64,000 nt of DNA. Source: Paenibacillus maysiensis (lineage in GTDB: Bacteria > Bacillota > Bacilli > Paenibacillales > Paenibacillaceae). Position numbers and translations under genes: made by a program. Every line of letters begins with the position of its first letter. Position 1 is the stretch's first letter. Below, piece after piece: positions 52,396 to 60,454 of the stretch. The notes beneath the pieces are model-generated. The model did not search any database. It saw only the letters and a program-made list of their open reading frames with translations, and was not told the origin of the DNA. The DNA is taken from positions 44,066-108,065 of the forward strand of contig NZ_ASRY01000272.1 of assembly GCF_000520815.1 (NCBI RefSeq). Direction: 5' to 3'.

Positions 52396-54284
52396 ACGGG
52401 GAAGCGGATGGTCGCTTCTGTTCCCACCCCTTTTGCACTTGTAAAGGATATTTTGCCGTTCATTGTCTCAATAATCCTAAAGGTTACCATCATGCCCAAA
52501 CCTGTGCCTTTGGTCTTATTGGAAAAGTAAGGCTCACCCAGTCTGGATAAAGTCTGAGCATCCATTCCTTCGCCATTATCCCGAATATGAATAACAGCTT
52601 CTCCGTTCTCTATATAAGCCCATATATGAATATGCCCTTGATCTCGCAGCGCTTCAATACTGTTTTTAATAATATTGATGAACGCCTGCTTGAACTTGGA
52701 GGAATTCCCGCGCACTTTGATTTCCTGGGGAATATCCAAAGAAATTTTGCCACCTTGCAAGTTGGCCATCGGACTAATGATTCCTTCAATATGTTTAAAC
52801 TCATCCAGGATAGACAACGTTTTGGTATGCTCAAATTCAGGCTTGGCAAATGTCAGAAAATCGGTAATAATCGCGGAAGCCCGATCCAGCTCCTCCAGTG
52901 CGATATGCAGATATTCTTTGTTCTTGCCGTCCTCCTGCTTGCTCATTAACTGGAGAAATCCACGGGTAACCTGAAGCGGATTGCGTACCTCATGAGCCAC
53001 AGATGCAGCCAGATCGCTAATAATCTCCATTTTCTCAGAACGCTGAAGCTCATTATTGAACATCTCCAGCTCTCTGGAATAGCGAACGACTTGCTTATGC
53101 TTCTCTGCCAGCCTTCTGCCCAAAATCGCTATCAGGGCCAGCACAAAGCCGAACACGCCCCATTTCCACAGAAACATATTGTAGTGTCCGTCCCTGATGA
53201 AGAACCAGGTCAGTTCACCGATGGAAATGACTGCGAAAAAAGCAAAGCCTATCGATAAAATGATCGCTTCATGATCCCCTTTGATCGCCATACGAACCGA
53301 AGCAAACACCAGCAGTACGAGCAAAGCCACAAGCAATACGCTCAGCACAGATACACTGAAAAAATAATATACGTCGTTTAACCGTTCCTGTGCTCCCAAA
53401 TTTACAACCATCATCGTAAAGCAGAATAAAGAGTAAAATGTCAGCACTTTTCTAAATTTGCGAATCAGGATAATTGAACTTATATTTTGCTCAAAAAAGT
53501 AGGCTAGTGAAGGAAGGAGAATAAACATTCCTACATCAAAAAGCTGTAAATAGAGCTTGCCGTAGCTACGATAGAACGTATACAGGAAAGGTGAATACGT
53601 CACGATCATCAGACCAATAGACAGCACAATTGCGCTTAGGGACAGCCACATTGCCATGCTCGGACGGAACAGAAAAAATGAGCAGACCAGCAGCACCAGA
53701 GCTATAAATATAAAGGTACTGCCCAGTACAATATCCAGAACATCCATTCTGACCAAGGTCCCCAGCAACTCACGATAATTACCAGTCATCACATTTCCGA
53801 TAATGCCCAGTCTGTTCTTGCTGCTTTCCGTCCATATGTATAATGTTTTACCGCCGTCTTCCGGTCTAAGCGGGATCAGAATACGATTGTTTTCATAATT
53901 GTACCCGCGATAGGACTCGTAAAAATTGATTCCGTCCTTATACAGCGTAATATGTCTGCCATAAATATTTTCAAAAAGCACCGCCGGCGTTTCATCATTC
54001 AGCGATGGCAGCCGAATACGAATCCAGGCAGAGCCGGTGTTCGCGGGTTGCTTGGGCAACTGTGATTCATCATTAATATGCATCCAAACTTTGCTTGGGT
54101 CCCGCACCTCATCAAGTGATCCATCCTCCCCTTCCACTCCCCATCTCATATCCCAAGAGGGTATTCGGTATTTCATTTCCGGGGTCGTTTTAGCCGCATA
54201 GACGGGTAGGCCTATCGACAACAGTATTACAATGACCGCCAGCAGAGCGGCGACAGCTTTGGGCACAAGCCTCATGTTAAGCAC
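52386..54284 (-). CDS. 7TM sensor histidine kinase (7TMR-DISM type)
   Basis: A 632-residue kinase. After a signal/first helix (residues 8-30) comes an extracellular beta domain (about 45-175; HINDESQLPKQPANTGSAWIRIRL and GRHITLYKDGINFYESYRGYN) of the 7TMR-DISMED2 type. About seven membrane helices span 185-400. The catalytic part has the H box VAHEVRNPLQVTRGFLQLM (His near 431), N box INIIKNSIEAL, DNGEGMD and GTGLGM. There is no adjacent response regulator. It converges on the NHLP precursor gene and could be the receptor for the product, but other ligands are possible. Confidence 0.85.
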   Translation of the reverse strand: MLNMRLVPKAVAALLAVIVILLSIGLPVYAAKTTPEMKYRIPSWDMRWGVEGEDGSLDEVRDPSKVWMHINDESQLPKQPANTGSAWIRIRLPSLNDETPAVLFENIYGRHITLYKDGINFYESYRGYNYENNRILIPLRPEDGGKTLYIWTESSKNRLGIIGNVMTGNYRELLGTLVRMDVLDIVLGSTFIFIALVLLVCSFFLFRPSMAMWLSLSAIVLSIGLMIVTYSPFLYTFYRSYGKLYLQLFDVGMFILLPSLAYFFEQNISSIILIRKFRKVLTFYSLFCFTMMVVNLGAQERLNDVYYFFSVSVLSVLLVALLVLLVFASVRMAIKGDHEAIILSIGFAFFAVISIGELTWFFIRDGHYNMFLWKWGVFGFVLALIAILGRRLAEKHKQVVRYSRELEMFNNELQRSEKMEIISDLAASVAHEVRNPLQVTRGFLQLMSKQEDGKNKEYLHIALEELDRASAIITDFLTFAKPEFEHTKTLSILDEFKHIEGIISPMANLQGGKISLDIPQEIKVRGNSSKFKQAFINIIKNSIEALRDQGHIHIWAYIENGEAVIHIRDNGEGMDAQTLSRLGEPYFSNKTKGTGLGMMVTFRIIETMNGKISFTSAKGVGTEATIRFPVAG

Positions 54285-54407
54285 CTCAAAGTTACATAGT
54301 AGGATTACAAGCTTGTATACGTTTTATCATTTTTCAACGTCCTGAAATAATATTATTCTATACGATGATGTTCATACCTTCTTCATAAGAAGGGTATCAT
54401 GTTCTTT

Positions 54408-54560
54408 TTACTCATTTTTTGTCAGATCTTCATATTGATTTATGATCATGTCCTGTTCACGTGGCTCCATCTGTTCTCTGAGGCCAATCCATGGTTCGCA
54501 CTCTTCATCCTCATATATCGTCCAAATATCCGAAAATAAATAATCGCGTATTTCTACCAT
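54408..54560 (-). CDS. Small acidic protein of unknown function (50 aa)
   Basis: The ATG at 54560 has GGAGGGATAGG about ten bases upstream. The frame (MVEIRDYLFSDIWTIYEDEE onward, then PWIGLREQMEPREQDMIINQ) is Glu/Asp-rich with several aromatics and ends NE. It lies upstream of the sensor kinase on the same strand, with a hairpin between them at 54365-54400. No family recognised. Confidence 0.5.
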   Translation of the reverse strand: MVEIRDYLFSDIWTIYEDEECEPWIGLREQMEPREQDMIINQYEDLTKNE

Positions 54561-54752
54561 TCCAATTCCTATCCCTCCATATCCTCTTTATCATATCACA
54601 GCAGTTACTGAAAAAAACGTTCATTGGGAATGGCGACATCCCGATTTCGTATGATTTCAACCTCGTACAGACACACTAACCCCAGGTTTAGTCGTTCTGC
54701 CTTTTGGGTAAGGTCGGAATAAGCAATCAACGAACAAAGGAGCTGAAGCACG

Positions 54753-55013
54753 ATGGCAAAAAGAGATCATAGAAACGATGAGCTTCATGACAACGATTTT
54801 GAGCCTTTCCTGCAAAATGCAGAAACGAACTGGGAAAACCTGACCGACGGACCGGATACCCCACTGGAAAACGTTCCCGATGCCGATGATGTATCCCCGG
54901 ACAGCCCTGTTGACCCTTCCGCTCCGGCGGAATTTATACATGGCACGGATTTACTGAATGGTACCGATGGGGATGACGAGGACGAGCGGTTATCGAGCCT
55001 TCCAAAAGGGTAA
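54753..55013 (+). CDS. Small very acidic protein (86 aa)
   Basis: The ATG follows CAAAGGAGCTG. The protein is rich in Asp, Pro and Asn (DNDFEPFLQNAETNWENLTD, then DDVSPDSPVDPSAPAEF), looks largely disordered and has no signal peptide. A second small hydrophilic gene follows after 35 bases, so the two form a unit. No family recognised; a spore or stress role is only a guess. Confidence 0.6.
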   Translation: MAKRDHRNDELHDNDFEPFLQNAETNWENLTDGPDTPLENVPDADDVSPDSPVDPSAPAEFIHGTDLLNGTDGDDEDERLSSLPKG

Positions 55014-55048
55014 TGAAGTATATAACCGAAAGGAGTTGACGTGTTCAT

Positions 55049-55234
55049 ATGTATAAAGATCCTATGTCTCAGGCGGATATGGCATATAAACGTTACAAAG
55101 CCTTGAACCCTGTGGAAGAGGATGACCGCAGGTCTGCGGACAAGTCCAATACAGATGATACCGAGCAACATCTTGTCGAAGACATTCCGCGAGGCATTGC
55201 ATCGGCAAAGCCTGTACCCAAGGATCAGGCATGA
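55049..55234 (+). CDS. Small hydrophilic protein (61 aa)
   Basis: The ATG follows GAAAGGAGTTG (spacing 10). The protein reads MYKDPMSQADMAYKRYKALN, then a charged stretch ending KPVPKDQA. It is second in a two-gene unit with the acidic protein upstream. Not recognised. Confidence 0.6.
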   Translation: MYKDPMSQADMAYKRYKALNPVEEDDRRSADKSNTDDTEQHLVEDIPRGIASAKPVPKDQA

Positions 55235-55368
55235 TCAGGAACAAATATGGGAATGCAAATCAGCCTGACGCTGCTTCCCACTTCCTCCGGTGGGAATACC
55301 TCCTGCATCAACTGCTGCATGCTCGCAAACAGCGGGTCTTCTATTTGAGTAATGCGATGATATTCCAT
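55225..55368 (-). CDS. Truncated GNAT-like N-terminal fragment (47 aa)
   Basis: The ATG at 55368 has AAGGAG 9 bases upstream. MEYHRITQIEDPLFASMQQL and MQEVFPPEEV resemble the first strand and helix of GNAT acetyltransferases, but the protein stops after 47 residues, before any acetyl-CoA loop, and its end overlaps the convergent 61-residue gene. Probably a gene remnant that may still be translated. Confidence 0.45.
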   Translation of the reverse strand: MEYHRITQIEDPLFASMQQLMQEVFPPEEVGSSVRLICIPIFVPDHA

Positions 55369-55478
55369 AGGGGCATACTCCTTGTACATAACGTCTTTTA
55401 GATGGCAAGGGATTCCCGTTGCTGTTCACATTATAACCGATTCAAAACCGGGCGAGAATCGAACCTGACAAACAAGTC

Positions 55479-55507
55479 TTGCCTTCTGCACCTACTTTGT
55501 TTAAAAT
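55479..55507 (+). promoter_or_regulatory. Promoter of the T-box leader
   Basis: TTGCCT and TAAAAT are separated by exactly 17 bases, about 25 bases ahead of the first T-box stem. Confidence 0.6.
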
Positions 55508-55534
55508 AAAGTCAACTCTTTTGAATCACATGAA

Positions 55535-55821
55535 CAAAGACATGGACGGAGACAAGTAAACGTCTACCGGATTTCCACAGAAAGGTACGAATTGCTGAGA
55601 GCGTACCGAAATCCCGCGTTGAAATTCACTCCCGAGTCGAGCCTTGAACCAGCATAAGGATTCATTTCTTATCTGCACTAGAGGTTTCCGGAAGCCCCCG
55701 TTACGGGCATCAAGCTCAGAAGTAGCTACTGTCGGCTGGAATGACGTTGACGACTTGTATGTATACTTCTGTAATTAGGGTGGTACCACGGCATTCGTCC
55801 CTTGCGGCGAATGCCTTTTTG
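55535..55821 (+). promoter_or_regulatory. T-box leader, probably tRNA-Phe responsive
   Basis: AGGGTGGTACCACGG is the conserved T-box sequence that pairs with the tRNA acceptor end. The AGTA motif (in GACAAGTAAACG) and the opposing CGTTGAAATTCACT form the specifier loop, giving UUC (Phe) followed by A. The terminator GGCATTCG...CGAATGCC-TTTTT (55790-55820) alternates with the antiterminator. Uncharged tRNA-Phe should switch on the downstream aromatic synthesis gene. Confidence 0.87.
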
Positions 55822-55891
55822 TGTTATTTTCTGAAAAAAGCTCTATCGATTGACAGAAAAAACAATTTTTATTCGGGAAAGGATGTTATCT

Positions 55892-56977
55892 ATGTCGACA
55901 AATGAAAATTCTTTGGAGCTGCTGCGGGAACAGCTCGACGCTACCAACCTGGAATTGCTGGAGCTGCTGTCGCAGCGTGCTGAACTGGTCGGACAACTGG
56001 GTAAATTAAAAGAAGCTCAAGGGGTGCCTGATTTTGATCCCGTACGCGAGCAACAAATGCTGGACAAGCTGATCGCTGCTAACCGTGGACCTTTCGACGA
56101 CGCTACGATCCGCCAGTTGTTCAAAAATATTTTCAAGGCTTCCCTGAACTATCAAAAAGAAGAACACAAAAAGCATCTGATCGTTAGCCGCAAAAATCAG
56201 CCGGATAGCACAGTCATCAAGGTTAAGGACACGCTCGTTGGTGGCAAAGCCTCCGTTATGGTCGCAGGTCCCTGCTCGGTGGAAAGCTACCAGCAAACCC
56301 GTGAAGTCGGTGAAGCTCTGAAAGAGGCGGGCGTTCCGATTCTTCGTGGTGGCGCATTCAAGCCGCGTACATCTCCATATGATTTCCAGGGACTGGGCAT
56401 TGAGGGGCTGCAAATTCTCAAACGCGTAGGCGATGAGCTGGGACTGGCCACAATCAGTGAAATCGTCGATCCAAGACATTTGGAGGAAGCGATCCAATAC
56501 ATCGATATCATTCAAATTGGTGCGCGTAACATGCATAACTTCGAGTTGCTCAAAGCTGCCGGCGAAACAAGAACTCCGATCCTGCTCAAACGCGGACTTG
56601 CAGCCACAATGGAAGAGTTCCTTCATGCTGCGGAATACATCGTTTCCCGTGGCAACACGCAAGTGATGCTGATCGAACGCGGCATTCGTACGTATGAGAA
56701 ATGGACTCGTAACACGCTGGACATTTCCGCCGTGCCGATTTTGAAAAAGGAAAGCCATCTGCCTGTTCTGGTCGACGTGACCCACTCCACAGGACGCAAG
56801 GACATCATGGCCCCTTGTGCCAAGGCCGCACTTGCTGCTGGGGCTGACGGGATCATGGTGGAAGTCCATCCGAACCCGGCAGTCGCTTTGTCCGATGCCC
56901 AGCAACAGCTGAATATTCCTGAATTCCACAACTTCATGTCCGAAGTAAAAGAATCCGGTTTGTTCAAAGTGAAATAA
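55892..56977 (+). CDS. aroF: Bifunctional chorismate mutase / DAHP synthase
   Basis: A 361-residue enzyme; the ATG at 55892 follows GGAAAGGATG. Residues 8-85 are an AroQ chorismate mutase domain ([27 protein letters not shown]). Residues 105-360 are the type I-beta DAHP synthase barrel ([72 protein letters not shown]). It condenses PEP and erythrose-4-phosphate at the entry of the shikimate pathway. The mutase domain normally senses chorismate or prephenate as feedback, and the Phe T-box adds control by charging. Confidence 0.95.
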   Translation: MSTNENSLELLREQLDATNLELLELLSQRAELVGQLGKLKEAQGVPDFDPVREQQMLDKLIAANRGPFDDATIRQLFKNIFKASLNYQKEEHKKHLIVSRKNQPDSTVIKVKDTLVGGKASVMVAGPCSVESYQQTREVGEALKEAGVPILRGGAFKPRTSPYDFQGLGIEGLQILKRVGDELGLATISEIVDPRHLEEAIQYIDIIQIGARNMHNFELLKAAGETRTPILLKRGLAATMEEFLHAAEYIVSRGNTQVMLIERGIRTYEKWTRNTLDISAVPILKKESHLPVLVDVTHSTGRKDIMAPCAKAALAAGADGIMVEVHPNPAVALSDAQQQLNIPEFHNFMSEVKESGLFKVK

Positions 56978-57041
56978 ATCGCTTTCATTTTCTCGGATTA
57001 TGATGTAACATCTAATCAGGATTGTGACTGATAATGCAGGC

Positions 57042-57102
57042 AAAACCTAGATACATGTATGCTCAATTTCTTTTTGAAGCATAATGTGTCTAGGTTTTTT
57101 TA
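57042..57102 (+). terminator. Terminator after the DAHP synthase gene
   Basis: AAACCTAGATACATGTATGC pairs with GCATAATGTGTCTAGG, followed by eight Ts. Confidence 0.8.
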
Positions 57103-57191
57103 TACCTAAAATTAGATATAAAACCATCAATGTATATACAGTCTTAATCCTAAAAAACCATCATGTGTACGTTCAGGAAGGGGAAAAGAAA

Positions 57192-58817
57192 ATGAGAGAA
57201 AGAAAATGGTTAAACGTTTTTCTATTAGGTATGATATGTATTTTGATCATCAGTGGTTGCAGCGGCGGAAAAGCTCCTGCTGTTGCAAAGGATGAAAAAG
57301 CTACTCCAGCCAAAGAACAAGTGGACAATAAAGTAGAAGCTAAAGCGACGAAGGCTAGAACCGTTATTACGACCGATGGAGAAGTCGATGATATGAATTC
57401 GGTTATTCGCTTCCTCCTCTATTCTAATGAAATGGACTTGTCCGGTATCGTACTGACCAGTTCCGTGTACCATTATGCAGGTGATGAAAAAGCAGGCATA
57501 AAGCCATTCAGATGGACTGGAACTCAATGGGTAACGGATATGATTGATGCTTATGGAGAGATTTACCCTAATCTAACTAAACATGCCGAAGGATATCCCA
57601 AGCCAGAATATATTAAGAGCGTGACCAAGATAGGCAATATTTCATACAAAGGTGAAATGGACAAAGAAACAGAAGGATCTAATTTTCTTAAAAATCTCTT
57701 CCTGGATGATGACAAAAGAGATTTATATGTACAAACCTGGGGTGGCACAAATACGACAGCCAGAGCTTTAAAATCCATTGAGGACGAATATAAAAATACA
57801 GCTAAATGGGCTGGTATCCAAAAAAAGGTGAGTGATAAGCTCGTTCTTTATATCATTTTGGATCAAGATGACAGCTACAATAAATACATCGCAAAAAATT
57901 GGCCGGACATCAGAATTATCAATGATCAATCTAACTTCTGGCATTTTGCATACGCTTGGAAAATGCACACGGAAGAAGTCAACAGCAAGTTACACGGGGA
58001 CTGGAATTTCAAGAATATCCAAAATGGTCACGGCAAATTGCTTGATATGTACGCTTTGATGGGCGATGGAAAGATGATTCCAGGTGAATTGGCAGAAGAA
58101 CAAAGAGGCAGTGACGCTTATTTAAAGAAAAATCCACAATATGATAAATATGATTTTATCTCTGAAGGAGACTCTCCGTCATTCTTCTATCTGATTGATA
58201 ACGGTCTGCGGAGTATGGAAAACCCAACCTATGGTGGCTGGGGCGGTCGTTTCGGTGTGGTTAACGATAAATTATTTAGAAATACCGTGTTAGACTACGA
58301 TGTGCATACGAAAAAATTTGAAGCAGAATATTCTCTGATGAGATGGTTTGATGATATTCAAAATGACTTTGCAGCTCGTGCAGATTGGGCTATTGCATCC
58401 GACTATAAAGCTGCTAATCATAATCCATCTTTAAGCATTAAAGAAGGATTAGATGTAACAGCTAGTCCTGGGGAGAAAATAACACTCCATGCGGAAGGAA
58501 CAGATCCGGACGGCGATCCATTAACCTATAAATGGTGGAGATATTTTGAAGCCGATACGTATGAAGATTCTAAAGTAAAACCGGCACCAGTTAAACCTGA
58601 AATGCTGGGTAACATGCAACTTGGACTTCATAGAGAAGTGGCCAAGGGTGAGAAAGTAAATACGATTGACTTGCAAGGCAGCGATACCAATGCAGTAAGT
58701 TTTACAGTTCCCGCGGATGCCAAAACTGGAAATACGATTCATATCATCGCAGAAGTACAGGACAATGGAAAGCATCAGCTAAAACATTACCAACGTGTGA
58801 TTGTAACTGTAAAATAA
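57192..58817 (+). CDS. DUF1593 nucleoside-hydrolase-fold lipoprotein
   Basis: A 541-residue lipoprotein (lipobox LIISGC near residue 22; ATG at 57192 after GGAAGGGG). Residues about 58-330 form the DUF1593 domain, related to nucleoside hydrolases (RTVITTDGEVDDMNSVIRFLL with a DGEVDD metal-like loop; YVQTWGGTNTTARALKSI). Residues 430-541 are an Ig-like domain (VTASPGEKITLHAEGTDPDGDPLTYKWW). Such proteins often accompany glycan breakdown. Its codons are more AT-rich than its neighbours' and a group II intron remnant follows, both consistent with transfer. Confidence 0.85.
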   Translation: MRERKWLNVFLLGMICILIISGCSGGKAPAVAKDEKATPAKEQVDNKVEAKATKARTVITTDGEVDDMNSVIRFLLYSNEMDLSGIVLTSSVYHYAGDEKAGIKPFRWTGTQWVTDMIDAYGEIYPNLTKHAEGYPKPEYIKSVTKIGNISYKGEMDKETEGSNFLKNLFLDDDKRDLYVQTWGGTNTTARALKSIEDEYKNTAKWAGIQKKVSDKLVLYIILDQDDSYNKYIAKNWPDIRIINDQSNFWHFAYAWKMHTEEVNSKLHGDWNFKNIQNGHGKLLDMYALMGDGKMIPGELAEEQRGSDAYLKKNPQYDKYDFISEGDSPSFFYLIDNGLRSMENPTYGGWGGRFGVVNDKLFRNTVLDYDVHTKKFEAEYSLMRWFDDIQNDFAARADWAIASDYKAANHNPSLSIKEGLDVTASPGEKITLHAEGTDPDGDPLTYKWWRYFEADTYEDSKVKPAPVKPEMLGNMQLGLHREVAKGEKVNTIDLQGSDTNAVSFTVPADAKTGNTIHIIAEVQDNGKHQLKHYQRVIVTVK

Positions 58818-58842
58818 AGGACGGAACATCCAATCGAGTAGG

Positions 58843-59760
58843 AGGCCACCCATTAGTTGAGTAGCCGACCTCTCACACCACCGTACGTACCGTTCGGTAT
58901 ACGGCGGTTCAACCGTTTAAGTGCAATTGTGTCGTAGACGCTCGTACTGTGCAGGGAAGTCATAATACCCTGCCCGTACGAGCCTTTCGTTTGTTATGGA
59001 GCGAGACAGCACCGGGCTACCGGCAACTCGCCAGTATCCCGTCCGTGTATTTCCCCATGGGTAGGCCTGCCACTCCGGTATCCCCAGCTTCCTCAGGTTT
59101 TGCACCTTCGTTTTCGGCTTCTTCCACCCTTTCCAGATGTACATGCGCATCCGCCTTCGCAGCCATTCATTCCAGCTTTGCAGGATTCGCTTCATGTCGG
59201 CTACATCGAAATAACCGATCCATCCGCGAATGTAGACCTTCACGTCCTCCATCACCTGCCGGGCGTTTCTGCCTTGGCTTCGGCTCGTCAACTCTTTCAA
59301 CTTCCTCTTTGCCTTTGCAAGGGATTGTCTGTGGACGCGGATCTACACGCCTCTCCCGTTCTTTCCCAGCGCAAAGCCAAGGAATTTGAAGTGTTTCTGC
59401 GCGACGACGCTAACGACCTTGCTCTTCGCCAGCACGACAATGTCATCCGCATAACGGATGACCGTCACACCCCGGCTTTTCATCTCCTGATCGAATTCGT
59501 TCAGATAGATGTTCGCTAAAAGGGGCGACAGCGGCCCACCTTGAGGAGAGCCTTCTTCCGTTTTGCGGCGTATTCCGTTTTCCATGACTCCGCTTTATTC
59601 TCCCGCAGCCACGGCAGTGCTGCTTCGATGGTCATCCCGTCGATTCCCGGCGCTCCGTGATTGCGCTTGACTTGCTTGTAGGCTCTGTTCTGGTTGTCCC
59701 TGTCCAGTGCCCTTCCGACTTCCTCCTGCGAAGCGAAAGGGCTGAAAAGTTTACTTTCAT
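58843..59760 (-). pseudogene. Degenerate group II intron with broken reverse transcriptase/maturase
   Basis: On the minus strand, reading from 59760, the N-terminus (ALDRDNQNRAYKQVKRNHGA, then PGIDGMT) is followed after a deletion by the RT core (GSPQGGPLSPLLANIYLNEF, catalytic RYADD at about 59450), a frame break, and the maturase X domain (IRGWIGYF, LRKLGIPEWQAYPWGNTRTGYW). The RNA 3' end is recognisable: a domain V hairpin (CCGTATACCGAACGGTACGT, about 58880-58905) and a domain VI with ACTAAT, ending near 58843. The 5' RNA domains are missing. It is an immobile relic. Confidence 0.85.
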
Positions 59761-59844
59761 GTGATCTGGAGCGTTATTTCCCCAGCTTTTCTTTTTTATA
59801 TAATTCAGATAAAAAATTAGCTGCAAGATAATAAACTGTTTTAA

Positions 59845-59976
59845 AAAAGAAGTTTCATAGTCTGTATTCAGCAGAAAACCTTTACTAAGATTACAGTAAC
59901 CGATATTATCAATGAGGCGAAAATTAATCGTTCAACTTTTCACATTACGAACGGTATGTATCGTGCTTTTTTGTGA
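59845..59976 (+). pseudogene. TetR-family regulator remnant
   Basis: A short open stretch without a start reads KTFTKITVTDIINEAKINRS then TFH, the DNA-binding helix-turn-helix of TetR regulators, and breaks down right after the recognition helix. It lies next to the group II intron relic. The gap 59977-60058 holds nothing recognised. Confidence 0.6.
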
Positions 59977-60059
59977 ATTTTGCAGGGGGTATCGTAAATG
60001 ATGTAAAAGTAACGCTATTTCCGATGCTAAGATTTCAACTAAAATATATAACGATGACA

Positions 60060-60092
60060 ATAAAAGGGCGAGTGACCTCACCATGTTTCTCG
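60060..60092 (-). terminator. Terminator of the Spo0E-like gene
   Basis: GGGCGAG and CTCGCCC pair around a 16-base loop, followed on the minus strand by TTTTATT. Confidence 0.65.
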
Positions 60093-60108
60093 CCCAGGTC
60101 GGTTGCAT

Positions 60109-60288
60109 TCATGCAGTCGGCTTTTTTTCTTTCACATAGAAATGGCGGTTATATTGATTAATGAGCTTGTCCAGAATCATAGATTGTCTGAGCACGCTGG
60201 AGTGACTGAAGCCATGTTTTGCTTGCAAAACATAAAGCCTTTGTCGAGCTTTCTCCAACCGTTGTCGCAAAATGTCGTCCCTTATCAT
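60109..60288 (-). CDS. Spo0E-like aspartyl-phosphate phosphatase (59 aa)
   Basis: The ATG at 60288 has a near-perfect AAAGGAGGTT site. This short two-helix protein (MIRDDILRQRLEKARQRLYV; then SSVLRQSMILDKLINQYNRH) has the Spo0E spacing and the S-x3-LD-x-LI core, but the usual SQELD reads SMILD, so the Gln and Glu are replaced. Spo0E family members dephosphorylate Spo0A and delay sporulation; the altered motif may change activity. Complete, with its own terminator. Confidence 0.8.
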   Translation of the reverse strand: MIRDDILRQRLEKARQRLYVLQAKHGFSHSSVLRQSMILDKLINQYNRHFYVKEKKPTA

Positions 60289-60377
60289 TATATAACCTCC
60301 TTTGTCGTATTCTTAGTTTAGAGGGTTATGAATAAGTTTACTAAAAGTAAAGGTTTGGGATAATTATCTATTATCAA

Positions 60378-60410
60378 ACAAAAAAAGACCCGCTGAAAGA
60401 GCAGGTCTGC
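60378..60410 (-). terminator. Terminator of the MFS gene
   Basis: On the minus strand AGACCTGCT and AGCGGGTCT form the stem, followed by seven Ts. Confidence 0.8.
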
Positions 60411-60454
60411 AATTAAATATGTTCATGCACATCGAACCGTTGTCTACAATACAC

